The translations under genes and the position numbers were made by a program. The notes below the pieces were generated by a model. It made no database searches. It was not told the origin of the DNA and saw only the letters and a program-made list of their open reading frames with translations. From NCBI GenBank assembly GCA_009775365.1, contig VSPM01000103.1, forward strand, positions 1-7,791: 7,791 nucleotides of DNA. The letters are read 5' to 3'. Shown here one piece after another: positions 1 to 6,963 of the stretch. Every line of letters starts with the position of its first letter. Positions within the stretch are counted from its first letter, which is position 1. Source of the stretch: Muribaculaceae bacterium. Its GTDB lineage: Bacteria; Bacteroidota; Bacteroidia; Bacteroidales; Muribaculaceae.

Positions 1-40
1 AAGAGATTTCGACCATACTTATGCGTCCGACTTATACCCC

Positions 41-63
41 AAAATTCGATGTTTTCAAATTTT
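41..63 (-). terminator. Weak AT-rich hairpin after the operon
   Basis: On the minus strand AAAATTTGA and TCGAATTTT pair (9 bp, one G-T) around AAACA, starting 11 bases after the stop. The stem is AT-rich and the following bases are GGGG, not a U tract, so this is a poor terminator. No gene can be supported in bases 1-73. Confidence 0.25.
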
Positions 64-73
64 TGTCATCTAC

Positions 74-2371
74 TTAACATTGGGATATATATATAGATGT
101 CTTGTGGGCATAATTGCTTATGACCATGTCTTTGGCATATCCGATTATCCCGCCAACACGATTGTTTGCAGTCACCTCTCCCGTATTTACACACCATCTT
201 AGGTTGGCGGCTCTTATGCTGTTGCCGACGGTGGTCCATGATCTGTCGTATAGTCCGGCTATGCCTCCGGCATTGTCAGAAGCAGAGATGTTTCCGAAGT
301 TTATGCAATCGGTTACATATGAGTATTCATCGCATACAAAGCAACCGAAAATGCCGGCAACATTTTCATTGGAAGACGCAGTGACCATGCTTTTTGATGT
401 CAGGTCTTCAAAAACATTTGAATCTCCCTTTGTTTTGACATAGCCTATGATTCCTCCTATATTGTCGCCTCCTGTGCTTGTCACCGTGCCTCCGGAACTG
501 AGTGCTTTCATAGAAATGTTTTCGCCGTGTCCGACTATTCCTCCGATATTGGAGTACCCTTTCACAATCCCTTTGAACAATGGAGAGAAACTGTCGGGAG
601 AAGGAATAGCGGCTTTGCCGTTGCTGAACGGAAAATCGAATTTAGCATCTCCCGTGAGAGTGGCGTTATAGGCGACTCCGACCAATCCGCCCACGCGTGT
701 TTTGCCTGAGACCTGCATGGTTTCCGACGTCATTTTGAACATGGACAGATTCAGTGTGCAGTTGTTGATTTTGCCAATTGCTCCTCCGGCCTGTTCTTCC
801 GAGGTTGTTACGTTCAGCGCCACCCTGACCGACTCGTTTTGAGCGACAGTGCCGGAAGCCTCAAAATATCCGAATGCCCCTCCGGCTGAAGAATGCGCCA
901 TTATTTCTGCAGCGCTGTCATCGGGGATTGCATAGTTGTCTGACGCGGTTCCTTCTATTGTCAGTTTTGCTCCCCCGCATAACCTTAGATGCCCTACAAG
1001 ACCTCCCACCTCATGGCGACCGGCAACCACAGACGTGACTTTGCATTTTGAGAGAGTAAGAGATTGTTGACAGTCGATCATCCCTATTATGCCTCCTATT
1101 TTAGAGCCTGTCTCTCCGATTCCTCCCACAGGACATGCGACGGAAACTGATTCGATTCTGGCCGGGGATGACAGGTTTACTATTTTTCCCGCAGCCACGC
1201 CCGTGCCTTCTCCTCCGGTAGTCCGGATTATGCGGATGTCACGGTCTTGCTTGCTGACTACATGAGAAAAATTTATTTCGGAAATATGAATGTCGCCGTC
1301 TTTGATTGTTCCGACCCCGCCTGCCACTCCGTTGTTTCCTGTCACGGAGAAATGAGGCTCCGGAGTGGATATGTTTTTCAAGGTCAGTCTTCCGGAGTCA
1401 AAGCATCCTACCACACCTCCGACGTTGTCATTTCCTTCAACAGTCATTGCCATCCTGACTCCATCGATTAGTAGGTCTCCCTTTTCGTGTCGCCCGATAA
1501 GTCCTCCTATTGAATTGCCATTGCATGCTATGTTTCCCTGAACAAGGATGTCGGCTATGTTTAAATGTCCTATGCTTTTGCCCGCCAGGGTTCCTGTGTC
1601 GGAATGTACATCCGATATGTTTACGCCTGAAATTGTCAGATGTCTTATGTCTGCCCCGTCAAGAAGGCAAGGGAACAGTCCAATCTGAGAATCAGAAGAT
1701 GGGTCGTCCGCCCCTCGGTAGAACATGTCGGTAAGTGCATGACCGCCGCCGTCGTAGTGTCCGGCAAAGGAATATCCCCAATAGCCGCGTCCCGGTTTCA
1801 ATGAGCTTTGATCCATGAGCCTTATGTCGGCTGTCTGCCTGAACCATACGTCTCGCCCGTTGGTCAGTTCATTGATTCTCAAATCGTCAAGAAATATCAT
1901 AAAATCTCGTTCACTTTCAATCAGGAAAGGGTCTTCTTGCGTGCCGGACCCTTTTCTAAGTGAGAAAGAAGAGTGGGCTTCATCAGCCTCAATCACTTTT
2001 TCCCCTTCTATTTTCAGTCGTGCCTTCCCCGGGACAGGGGTGCCGTCATTTCCTGAGAATGTGAGCAGATATATGCCATCAGGGATGTTCACATTTTCTG
2101 CAAGTCGCATTTCACATCTTAGTGTCTCCCCTTTACTGACAATATTCACGGGAAATGAACTAAGCCGGTCGAACCCGGTCTTGAGATTGGCAAAACGCAC
2201 GCTCTCATAGTTGTCTTGCAGGAAGAGAATTTTTTTTATGTTGAAAGAACTTATACGGAAACCGTCAGACTCCTCGATTTCAGGAGATGTCGGGGTCTGT
2301 GTGAAATCGTCGGAGCATGCCGACAAGGCAATCAGCAATGCCTTCAATATGAATGAAACAGTTTTTTTCAT
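74..2371 (-). CDS. GLUG-repeat surface lipoprotein (765 aa), third gene of operon
   Basis: This is a predicted lipoprotein of unknown function that is probably surface-exposed. Residues 1-19 form a lipoprotein signal peptide with lipobox LSAC (Cys19). The following SDDF closely resembles the acidic lipoprotein export signal known from Bacteroidetes. Residues about 37-125 look like a small beta domain ending in GIYLLTF. The motif GSGTQEDPFLI (141-151) opens the repeat region, with a GYWGYSFAGHYDGGGH segment near 196-211. From about 230 to 748 the protein is an array of GLUG-type repeats, with VGGLVG/IGGIIG motifs at about 288, 317, 425, 455, 560, 609, 638 and 739; this composition predicts a beta-solenoid. 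The protein ends only about 20 residues after the last repeat and lacks the C-terminal closing segment seen in its upstream neighbour, so truncation is possible. The start is chosen because it gives a complete MKK signal peptide. It lies 42 bases behind the 995-aa gene. An adhesin or ligand-binding role is only a guess. Confidence 0.9.
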   Translation of the reverse strand: MKKTVSFILKALLIALSACSDDFTQTPTSPEIEESDGFRISSFNIKKILFLQDNYESVRFANLKTGFDRLSSFPVNIVSKGETLRCEMRLAENVNIPDGIYLLTFSGNDGTPVPGKARLKIEGEKVIEADEAHSSFSLRKGSGTQEDPFLIESERDFMIFLDDLRINELTNGRDVWFRQTADIRLMDQSSLKPGRGYWGYSFAGHYDGGGHALTDMFYRGADDPSSDSQIGLFPCLLDGADIRHLTISGVNISDVHSDTGTLAGKSIGHLNIADILVQGNIACNGNSIGGLIGRHEKGDLLIDGVRMAMTVEGNDNVGGVVGCFDSGRLTLKNISTPEPHFSVTGNNGVAGGVGTIKDGDIHISEINFSHVVSKQDRDIRIIRTTGGEGTGVAAGKIVNLSSPARIESVSVACPVGGIGETGSKIGGIIGMIDCQQSLTLSKCKVTSVVAGRHEVGGLVGHLRLCGGAKLTIEGTASDNYAIPDDSAAEIMAHSSAGGAFGYFEASGTVAQNESVRVALNVTTSEEQAGGAIGKINNCTLNLSMFKMTSETMQVSGKTRVGGLVGVAYNATLTGDAKFDFPFSNGKAAIPSPDSFSPLFKGIVKGYSNIGGIVGHGENISMKALSSGGTVTSTGGDNIGGIIGYVKTKGDSNVFEDLTSKSMVTASSNENVAGIFGCFVCDEYSYVTDCINFGNISASDNAGGIAGLYDRSWTTVGNSIRAANLRWCVNTGEVTANNRVGGIIGYAKDMVISNYAHKTSIYISQC
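85..95. repeat. Short (AT)5 tract at the 3' end of the 765-aa gene
   Basis: An 11-base alternating AT run lies eight bases upstream of the stop codon in reading direction. A 2-base slip either way would change only the last few residues, because all frames close quickly. Confidence 0.6.
128..1690 (-). repeat. GLUG repeat array of the 765-aa protein
   Basis: Residues about 228-748 carry some fourteen GGxxG cores with more variable spacing (25-45 residues) than in the neighbour. Few units have the CxNxG strand; the last two, CINFGNISAS and CVNTGEVTA, are the most canonical. DNA identity between units is low, so the array looks old and not recently amplified. Confidence 0.8.
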
Positions 2372-2388
2372 GAGATAAGGAAGTTAAA

Positions 2389-2396
2389 CAAAATTA
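2389..2396 (-). promoter_or_regulatory. Possible internal -7 box before the 765-aa gene
   Basis: TAATTTTG on the minus strand fits TAnnTTTG and lies in the 42-base gap between the two GLUG genes. The nearest TTTG upstream (2422-2425) is 25 bases away, too far for a good -33 box, and the start codon is only 17 bases downstream. It may be chance in AT-rich DNA or a weak secondary promoter. Confidence 0.25.
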
Positions 2397-2413
2397 ACAA
2401 GACTCTTTCCTGA

Positions 2414-5401
2414 TTATAGAGCAAACTTTGATTGTTTTGCGGAATCCACGTGAGGGCGCATTTCGGAAAAGGCCGGCACAGGATAGAATATTTCTGCCCC
2501 GGAAGCCTCTGTCACCGTCCATCTGGAACTTGACTCGGAAGAGAAATCCCAGTCGGCGTCAAGATTCATTATTATCTCCGGGTTATTGAGGGCTTTTCTG
2601 TCAATCAGCATCAGTCCGCTCATAGGAATCTCATATGGCTCATTGCCTGAGCCGGCTCCGTCTTTTCTTGACACTGCGCTTGCTTTGAAACTTTCTCCAG
2701 GGCTGCTGTCGCACCATCCGGTGCCGGCGTTGATTGTGGTCTCAACGCCGGCCCATCTTCCATAATGTCCCACGAAGGCATGTTCCTTCCCGGTGCCGTT
2801 TCCTACGTTAAGGCAGTCTCGCACAATTGAATTGTCTTGAAGCGAGCCGACAAGGAATCCGGAATTATCGTTCCCCTCGATGTCGCCGCTGTTGACGCAC
2901 TGGGAGATTACTACCGCATTGCTTTCAAATTCCATGCAGCTTTTTTCGATAGCGTTGACTCCTCCTACAATTCCTGTGATCACTCCTGTAGCAATGAAGG
3001 CTGTGGCCACTCCTCCTGTGGCAACTGAGGCTCCGATGGCAGCCACTGTGCCGGCCACAAGGCATACCGCACCGATGCATTGGTGAAGAATTTCAGAGCC
3101 TTTATGTACTTTCTCGGCAGCCTCCATTCTCTCTTCGCGGGCTTCATTGATGTGATTGTTGAATATGTCATCGTTCCCTTCCCGGGAGTACCAGTCTATG
3201 TGGTCGTTTTCAAACGCTGCGCGGGCGGTGAAAAGAGGAGTGGGCGAAACTCCTGACACGCTGTAACTGTCGGATGAATTTCTTATGAGGGCCATTTCTT
3301 CGTTTATGCCTGAAGCGCAGTCGAGGGTCAGTGTCTTGATAGCGAAGGATATGTTTTCAGCTTCTTCACCTTCAGCCATTTCCAAGAATCCGTTTGAGAT
3401 AATGACTGCATCGGTGGCATGAAGAAGCATGTCAAATCCGAATTCGCTATATTTCAGAATCAGCGACACAGCATGGGCTGATTCCTCCAAGGCGTGTTCA
3501 GCCAGCGATATGCAGGGCCCGGCTATAGACATCACTATTTCGGCAGCTCCTATGATACATTCCGCTATGTTCCACCCTGTCCATTTTCTCGGGTCGCCGA
3601 CTTCTCCTACGATGCCTCCTATATGTTTCCCTGTCTTGTTTATAACTTTTCCGTGGTTGCCACAGTAATGTATTATTGTGTTGTTGCCGCCAAGGCCGAC
3701 CACCCCAGCCGTGTGGGTGCCTGAACCTTTTACTTCTCCGAAGTTGTCGTCGAGTGCAAAAGACCCGAAAGATGATTTTGCTACAATCCCGGCCACATAA
3801 TCCTTGCCGGAGACATCTCCGGTGTTTATGGCGTTATGGGCCACGGCCACAGAGGTATTGCCGGCTATCCCGCCGATATATGAATCTCCTGAGATACTTC
3901 CCTTGTTGATTACCCCGAAACATCCGAACTGGCTTTCCCCGCATATTCCCCCCACCGCTTTTGTGCCACTTATGTCGCCGGAGTTGGAACAATATCTGAA
4001 AGCCGCATTATTGAAGACGAAAGGGGAGGAGCCGTTGCCCGACACTCGCGTGCTTCCGAGTATGCCCCCGACGCCTTCCACTCCTTTTATTTCGGCGGTA
4101 TTGGTGCATCCGGTAGCGAAAATCATTCCGGAGCCGCCGGCAATCCCACCTGTGCCGACTGCTGCATTTGCGTTGTCTGACGCTGAGAAACGTTCACCTC
4201 CCGATATATTCGCATGGTTTGAACATGCCGTGACATAAAGAGTGTCGGTGGTGCCCACGATTCCTCCGGCTCCGGAAAATCCGCTTGATATTCTTCCGGA
4301 GTTGGTGCAATTGTTTATTGAGGATAGAGTGTAGGCCGATGCCGCGCCCAGAATTCCGCCGACATTATAATCGCCGCTCACTTGTGTTGACTCATTTGTG
4401 CAGTTGTACATCATAAGGCGGGAATGCATATCGGCGATGCCAAGTATTCCGCCGATTGCCAGACTTCCGTCGCTCCCATAAACCTTGCTTCCGACTGTCC
4501 TGCAGTTTGTGATGGAATTCGAGTCTCGTCTTGCCCCTGCGGTCACGGCGGCTCCGGCAACAGACCCTACTGCAAAATTTCCGGCAAACTCGCTGTTCTC
4601 TATGGTCAGGCTGTCGATCGCGGCCCCGTGAATGTAGCCGAATAATCCGATTGCCGGAGATTTGTCGCGCAGAGACCATACATTAGTGAGCTTGTTGCCT
4701 CCTCCTGAATATCTTCCCCTGAAAGGAAGGTTTATGTCGTTGCCGATGGGCTCCCACCCATATCTGTGGTCTACGAGGAAGCAGGCATCGTCCATGTCAA
4801 TGTCTACAACCTGCGTAATACATGTCGACTCGTTGAAGATACTGTTTGAAAGGTCGCTGTTTACTTTGTGGGCGAGTTTTATCAAATGATCGTAACTGCT
4901 CACAATATAGGGGTCGCTTTTTGTGCCCGATCCGGAAAACCCTGCATCGGGGCTATATCTGCTACAGACCTCGGCGCCTTTTGTGTCGACTGATACAAGG
5001 CATCCTAATCCGAACTGTCGCGTCTGCGGAGCCTTGCTTTCTGCATTGGCTTCATCTTGTTGTCCGGCAATAGGGCATTCAAGGTATAAGAGGCGGTAGA
5101 TTCCTTCTTTAAGTCCTGTCGTGAGAGACAGATGTGACATCCCTTCAGTTCTGTGATGTCTTCCTGTACGTGTTATTATTGATTTATCGGGTGCAAGAAT
5201 TTTGAGGGAGAAAGAATCTCCCTCAAATCCTTCGGTCTCCGCAAAAAGCACGAGTTCTTTTATTTTTCCTTCAAAGATGTCAGACTCTCCTTCATTCCAT
5301 CCTCCGAGATTATCGTCGTCACATGAAGAGAGATTTATAATTAATGCCGCGAGAAGAGCCCATGCCGGGCGGCAAAATCGTAAGTGATTTGGAATAATCA
5401 T
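2414..5401 (-). CDS. GLUG-repeat surface lipoprotein with helical hydrophobic insert (995 aa)
   Basis: A predicted surface lipoprotein of unknown function. Residues 1-27 are a signal peptide with lipobox LSSC (Cys27), and the next residues DDDN resemble the Bacteroidetes export signal. Residues about 43-110 look like a beta domain (FSLKILAP, then GIYRLLYLE). GSGTKSDPYIV (157-167), GWEPIG (215-220), FRGRYSGGGN (227-236) and GLFGYI (252-257) form the usual entry to a GLUG array. Repeats of the form CxNxGxIxG...VGGIxG run from about 299 to 600; the cleanest (starting near 471, 497, 525, 552 and 580) have a period of 26-28 residues. At about 601-829 a non-repeat, helix-rich insert interrupts the array, with hydrophobic segments at about 610-633 and 771-818. 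Two repeat units then follow (CVNSGDIEG at 835, CLNVGNGTG at 863), and a C-terminal segment (about 930-980) ending YPVPAF closes the protein. The gene starts 27 bases after the coiled-coil gene, with no terminator between, so co-transcription is likely. Confidence 0.92.
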   Translation of the reverse strand: MIIPNHLRFCRPAWALLAALIINLSSCDDDNLGGWNEGESDIFEGKIKELVLFAETEGFEGDSFSLKILAPDKSIITRTGRHHRTEGMSHLSLTTGLKEGIYRLLYLECPIAGQQDEANAESKAPQTRQFGLGCLVSVDTKGAEVCSRYSPDAGFSGSGTKSDPYIVSSYDHLIKLAHKVNSDLSNSIFNESTCITQVVDIDMDDACFLVDHRYGWEPIGNDINLPFRGRYSGGGNKLTNVWSLRDKSPAIGLFGYIHGAAIDSLTIENSEFAGNFAVGSVAGAAVTAGARRDSNSITNCRTVGSKVYGSDGSLAIGGILGIADMHSRLMMYNCTNESTQVSGDYNVGGILGAASAYTLSSINNCTNSGRISSGFSGAGGIVGTTDTLYVTACSNHANISGGERFSASDNANAAVGTGGIAGGSGMIFATGCTNTAEIKGVEGVGGILGSTRVSGNGSSPFVFNNAAFRYCSNSGDISGTKAVGGICGESQFGCFGVINKGSISGDSYIGGIAGNTSVAVAHNAINTGDVSGKDYVAGIVAKSSFGSFALDDNFGEVKGSGTHTAGVVGLGGNNTIIHYCGNHGKVINKTGKHIGGIVGEVGDPRKWTGWNIAECIIGAAEIVMSIAGPCISLAEHALEESAHAVSLILKYSEFGFDMLLHATDAVIISNGFLEMAEGEEAENISFAIKTLTLDCASGINEEMALIRNSSDSYSVSGVSPTPLFTARAAFENDHIDWYSREGNDDIFNNHINEAREERMEAAEKVHKGSEILHQCIGAVCLVAGTVAAIGASVATGGVATAFIATGVITGIVGGVNAIEKSCMEFESNAVVISQCVNSGDIEGNDNSGFLVGSLQDNSIVRDCLNVGNGTGKEHAFVGHYGRWAGVETTINAGTGWCDSSPGESFKASAVSRKDGAGSGNEPYEIPMSGLMLIDRKALNNPEIIMNLDADWDFSSESSSRWTVTEASGAEIFYPVPAFSEMRPHVDSAKQSKFAL
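2915..3601 (-). other. Helix-rich hydrophobic insert within the 995-aa GLUG protein
   Basis: This segment encodes residues about 601-829. It starts right after IGGIVG of one repeat and ends right before the CVNSGDIEG strand of the next. It lacks GGIxG repeats. It holds a first hydrophobic helix (ECIIGAAEIVMSIAG, 614-628), amphipathic stretches (about 634-700), a charged helix (about 750-768, NEAREERMEAAEKVHKG) and a Gly/Ala/Val-rich hydrophobic stretch (about 771-818). The function is unknown; a membrane-inserting or helical packing module is an inference. Confidence 0.7.
3602..4654 (-). repeat. Main GLUG repeat array of the 995-aa protein
   Basis: Residues about 250-600 contain ten units with the core VGGIxG and, between cores, CxNxGxIxG. 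GG cores fall near 317, 348, 379, 418, 445, 484, 510, 537, 565 and 595. On the plus strand they appear as recurring ATTCCTCC/ATGCCTCC words, which are antisense codons rather than a DNA repeat. Two more units follow the insert. Confidence 0.85.
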
Positions 5402-5428
5402 AAAAATAATGTCAAGAAATACTTCGAA

Positions 5429-6346
5429 TTACTTTTTCATTGTGAAGTGGCGTGATGCAAGGCGGTAGCCGTCGGCAAATACTTCCACGGTGTAGTCGCC
5501 GGGAGTGAGGGTTGTGTTCACGTCCCAATATACGCTTACGCTGAGTTCCTCGTTGGCATACTCCATCTGTCGGTGGGCGGTGGCGGCCACGGTCTGCCCG
5601 TCAATCTGGAAAGATCCCCCGCCGCTGAGAAGGTTCCCCTCCGGTGAGAGAATTCTGATGTAGAAGTCTTTCATGCCCGGGGATGCGGTGTTGTTGGGGC
5701 TCACGATGAAGCTCACGCCAAGCTGGCGCGCTTTTGTGATGTTTTTCTCATTCTTTCCCTTCTTGTTGTAGGCATGTAGCGACACTCCCGTGATGTTTAG
5801 CTTCTTGGCCAGCTTCACCGTCTGGGTCAGCTCTTCATTCTTTGAAGTGGCCTGAGTGACCTGGGTTGCGAGCTGCTGGTTGCGCTGATGCACCTGCTGA
5901 ATCTCCTGTCGAAGACCTTCGTTTTCTTCTCCGAGTCGTTTGATTTCTTCGAGATAGTGCTTCACGATGCCTTTAAGGGTAGCAATTTCGTTTTCAAGCT
6001 GCTTGATCCTCTTTCTGTTGGCGGCATTGTTCTGCTTCTCCTGATTTAGTTCGGATAGGAGCCCTTCCACTTTAAGGCGGGCTTCATTATATTTTTGCAC
6101 CAGCGAGTCGTTTTTGAGATAGACTTGCTGGTCTTCATACTGAGAGAAGTCTGCATTAAGTTGGTTAAACTCGTTGGTGAGCAGAAGCCTGTCGTTGGCC
6201 AGTCGCAGGTTTTCGGTTTCTGCGCGAGCCTGGTTCACTTCATCGGTTCTGTTAGAATTGATGATTATGAGCACGATAGATAATGCCACAAGGCATAAGA
6301 GGGCGGCGCCTCCGCCATAGAGAATAATCTTCTGATTCTTATTCAT
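5429..6346 (-). CDS. Membrane-anchored coiled-coil protein with C-terminal beta domain (305 aa)
   Basis: I recognise the architecture but not a named function. Residues 1-6 are short and polar (MNKNQK). Residues 7-29 form one hydrophobic membrane segment with no cleavage site or lipobox, so this is probably a signal anchor in the inner membrane with the rest in the periplasm. Residues about 31-183 are rich in Glu, Gln, Lys, Asn and Leu with heptad-like spacing and predict a long coiled coil. Residues about 184-305 are a compact domain of alternating strands, including FYIRILSPEGNLL (228-240), LSVSVYWD (268-275) and TPGDYTVEVFADGYRLASR (281-299), which suggests an Ig-like sandwich. It is the first gene of the likely operon, 34 bases behind a good promoter, and could serve as a periplasmic spacer or scaffold for the two downstream lipoproteins. 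That role is inference; the gene could equally be an unrelated envelope protein. Confidence 0.92.
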   Translation of the reverse strand: MNKNQKIILYGGGAALLCLVALSIVLIIINSNRTDEVNQARAETENLRLANDRLLLTNEFNQLNADFSQYEDQQVYLKNDSLVQKYNEARLKVEGLLSELNQEKQNNAANRKRIKQLENEIATLKGIVKHYLEEIKRLGEENEGLRQEIQQVHQRNQQLATQVTQATSKNEELTQTVKLAKKLNITGVSLHAYNKKGKNEKNITKARQLGVSFIVSPNNTASPGMKDFYIRILSPEGNLLSGGGSFQIDGQTVAATAHRQMEYANEELSVSVYWDVNTTLTPGDYTVEVFADGYRLASRHFTMKK

Positions 6347-6380
6347 GAGTGTGAGGGAGGGCTACAGGCCCATCCGGCTG

Positions 6381-6412
6381 CAAAGTTATAACGAAAATTA
6401 CTAAAGGCCAAA
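6381..6412 (-). promoter_or_regulatory. Promoter of the coiled-coil/GLUG operon
   Basis: The minus strand has TTTG (6409-6412) and TAACTTTG (6381-6388) separated by exactly 20 bases, a full match to both boxes of the Bacteroidetes housekeeping promoter. The predicted start is near 6375, about 30 bases before the ATG of the coiled-coil gene. This is the only strong promoter seen ahead of the three operon genes. Confidence 0.85.
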
Positions 6413-6413
6413 A

Positions 6414-6434
6414 ACCAATGCAAAAACTTGCGGT
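6414..6434 (-). terminator. Weak possible terminator after the PAS gene
   Basis: On the minus strand ACC-GCAA-GTTT-TTGC-ATT-GGT can fold with a bulge and is followed by TTTTGG, where the next promoter's -33 box begins. The stem is short and imperfect, so read-through from the PAS gene into the operon is possible. Confidence 0.25.
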
Positions 6435-6478
6435 TAAATGGTTTGTAAAATGAATGATAAATGCGAATGGTGGCGTTG

Positions 6479-6826
6479 TTAGTCGCGGTTGTAGTGGGGC
6501 ATTCCTTCAGGGAGCACCATTGAAGTTTCCACGAGTCCTGCTATTTTGCCGTCGATTTTCCAAGGTGACTGGAAAATAAGTTTCTTCTGTCCGTTCTTCG
6601 AGATTGAATATACGTTCGATTCGCCGGTTGCGAGCATGTGGCGAATTTTTTCTTGCGAAGCGGGGGAGTGGCATTCGAGGAGGTTTCTGCCGATTATGTC
6701 GCCGTGTTTGGCAAAAGTGTCGCGAGAACGTTGGTTCATATACAAGATTTTGCAATCGGCATCGCAGATTGTCACTGCGTAGTTAACTTCGTCGGCCCAG
6801 TGAGCCAGTTGTTCTAAAGATTTCAT
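6479..6826 (-). CDS. Stand-alone PAS domain protein (115 aa)
   Basis: A small cytoplasmic protein made almost entirely of one PAS sensor domain (about residues 12-105). The typical order is visible: VTICDADCKILYMNQRSRDTF (PAS beta strands and first helix), DIIGRNLLECHSPAS (48-57 region, the classic GR-x-L-x-x-CH turn), KIRHML helix, then SISKNGQKKLIFQSPWKIDGKIAGLVETSM (final strands). PAS domains bind small ligands or mediate protein contacts and normally sit next to a kinase, cyclase or DNA-binding domain. No such output domain is present here and none is encoded beside it, so a partner protein must be supplied elsewhere. No signal peptide or membrane segment is seen. The bound ligand cannot be told from sequence; Cys52-His53 in the loop could contact a cofactor, but that is speculation. 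The gene has no clear TAnnTTTG promoter and lies behind a strong hairpin. AGGA lies directly against the ATG, too close for a normal Shine-Dalgarno. Confidence 0.9.
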   Translation of the reverse strand: MKSLEQLAHWADEVNYAVTICDADCKILYMNQRSRDTFAKHGDIIGRNLLECHSPASQEKIRHMLATGESNVYSISKNGQKKLIFQSPWKIDGKIAGLVETSMVLPEGMPHYNRD

Positions 6827-6898
6827 TCCTGATTTAGTTTATTAAGAAAGGTTATGAAAAGAAGTGTTATTAAAAAAGGTGGGTTGCCTATAAAAGGT

Positions 6899-6930
6899 TT
6901 GGCCGATGCTCTTACGAGAGCACCGGCCAA
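6899..6930 (-). terminator. Terminator hairpin after the small lipoprotein gene
   Basis: TTGGCCG and CGGCCAA (7 bp) plus TGCTCT and AGAGCA (6 bp) pair around a TACG loop, with one A-C mismatch. It starts 33 bases after the lipoprotein stop codon. The minus-strand side is followed by AACCTTTTAT, a modest U tract; the plus-strand side has a better AAATTTTGCTTTTTG tail, so it may act in both directions. It separates the lipoprotein from the PAS gene. Confidence 0.75.
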
Positions 6931-6963
6931 ATTTTGCTTTTTGTCTTATTCCTTGCTAATTTC

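Noticed and set aside
1..16. Possible minus-strand gene start (ATG at 16-14)
   Set aside because: Only five codons remain in the window and there is no recognisable upstream signal.
85..95. Phase-variable AT tract that switches the C-terminus
   Set aside because: Only five units, and both shifted frames stop within 11 codons, so slipping has almost no effect on the protein.
1815..2210. 131-aa plus-strand open frame
   Set aside because: Fully antisense to the well-supported 765-aa lipoprotein, with no promoter or start context of its own.
3804..4238. 144-aa plus-strand open frame rich in Pro
   Set aside because: It is the antisense of the GLUG array; Gly codons (GGN) read as Pro (NCC) on the other strand, which explains both length and composition.
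128..4654. Recurrent CCTCC words that look like a spaced repeat array
   Set aside because: They are antisense codons of the GGIxG protein motif at variable spacing, with no conserved direct repeat, so not CRISPR.
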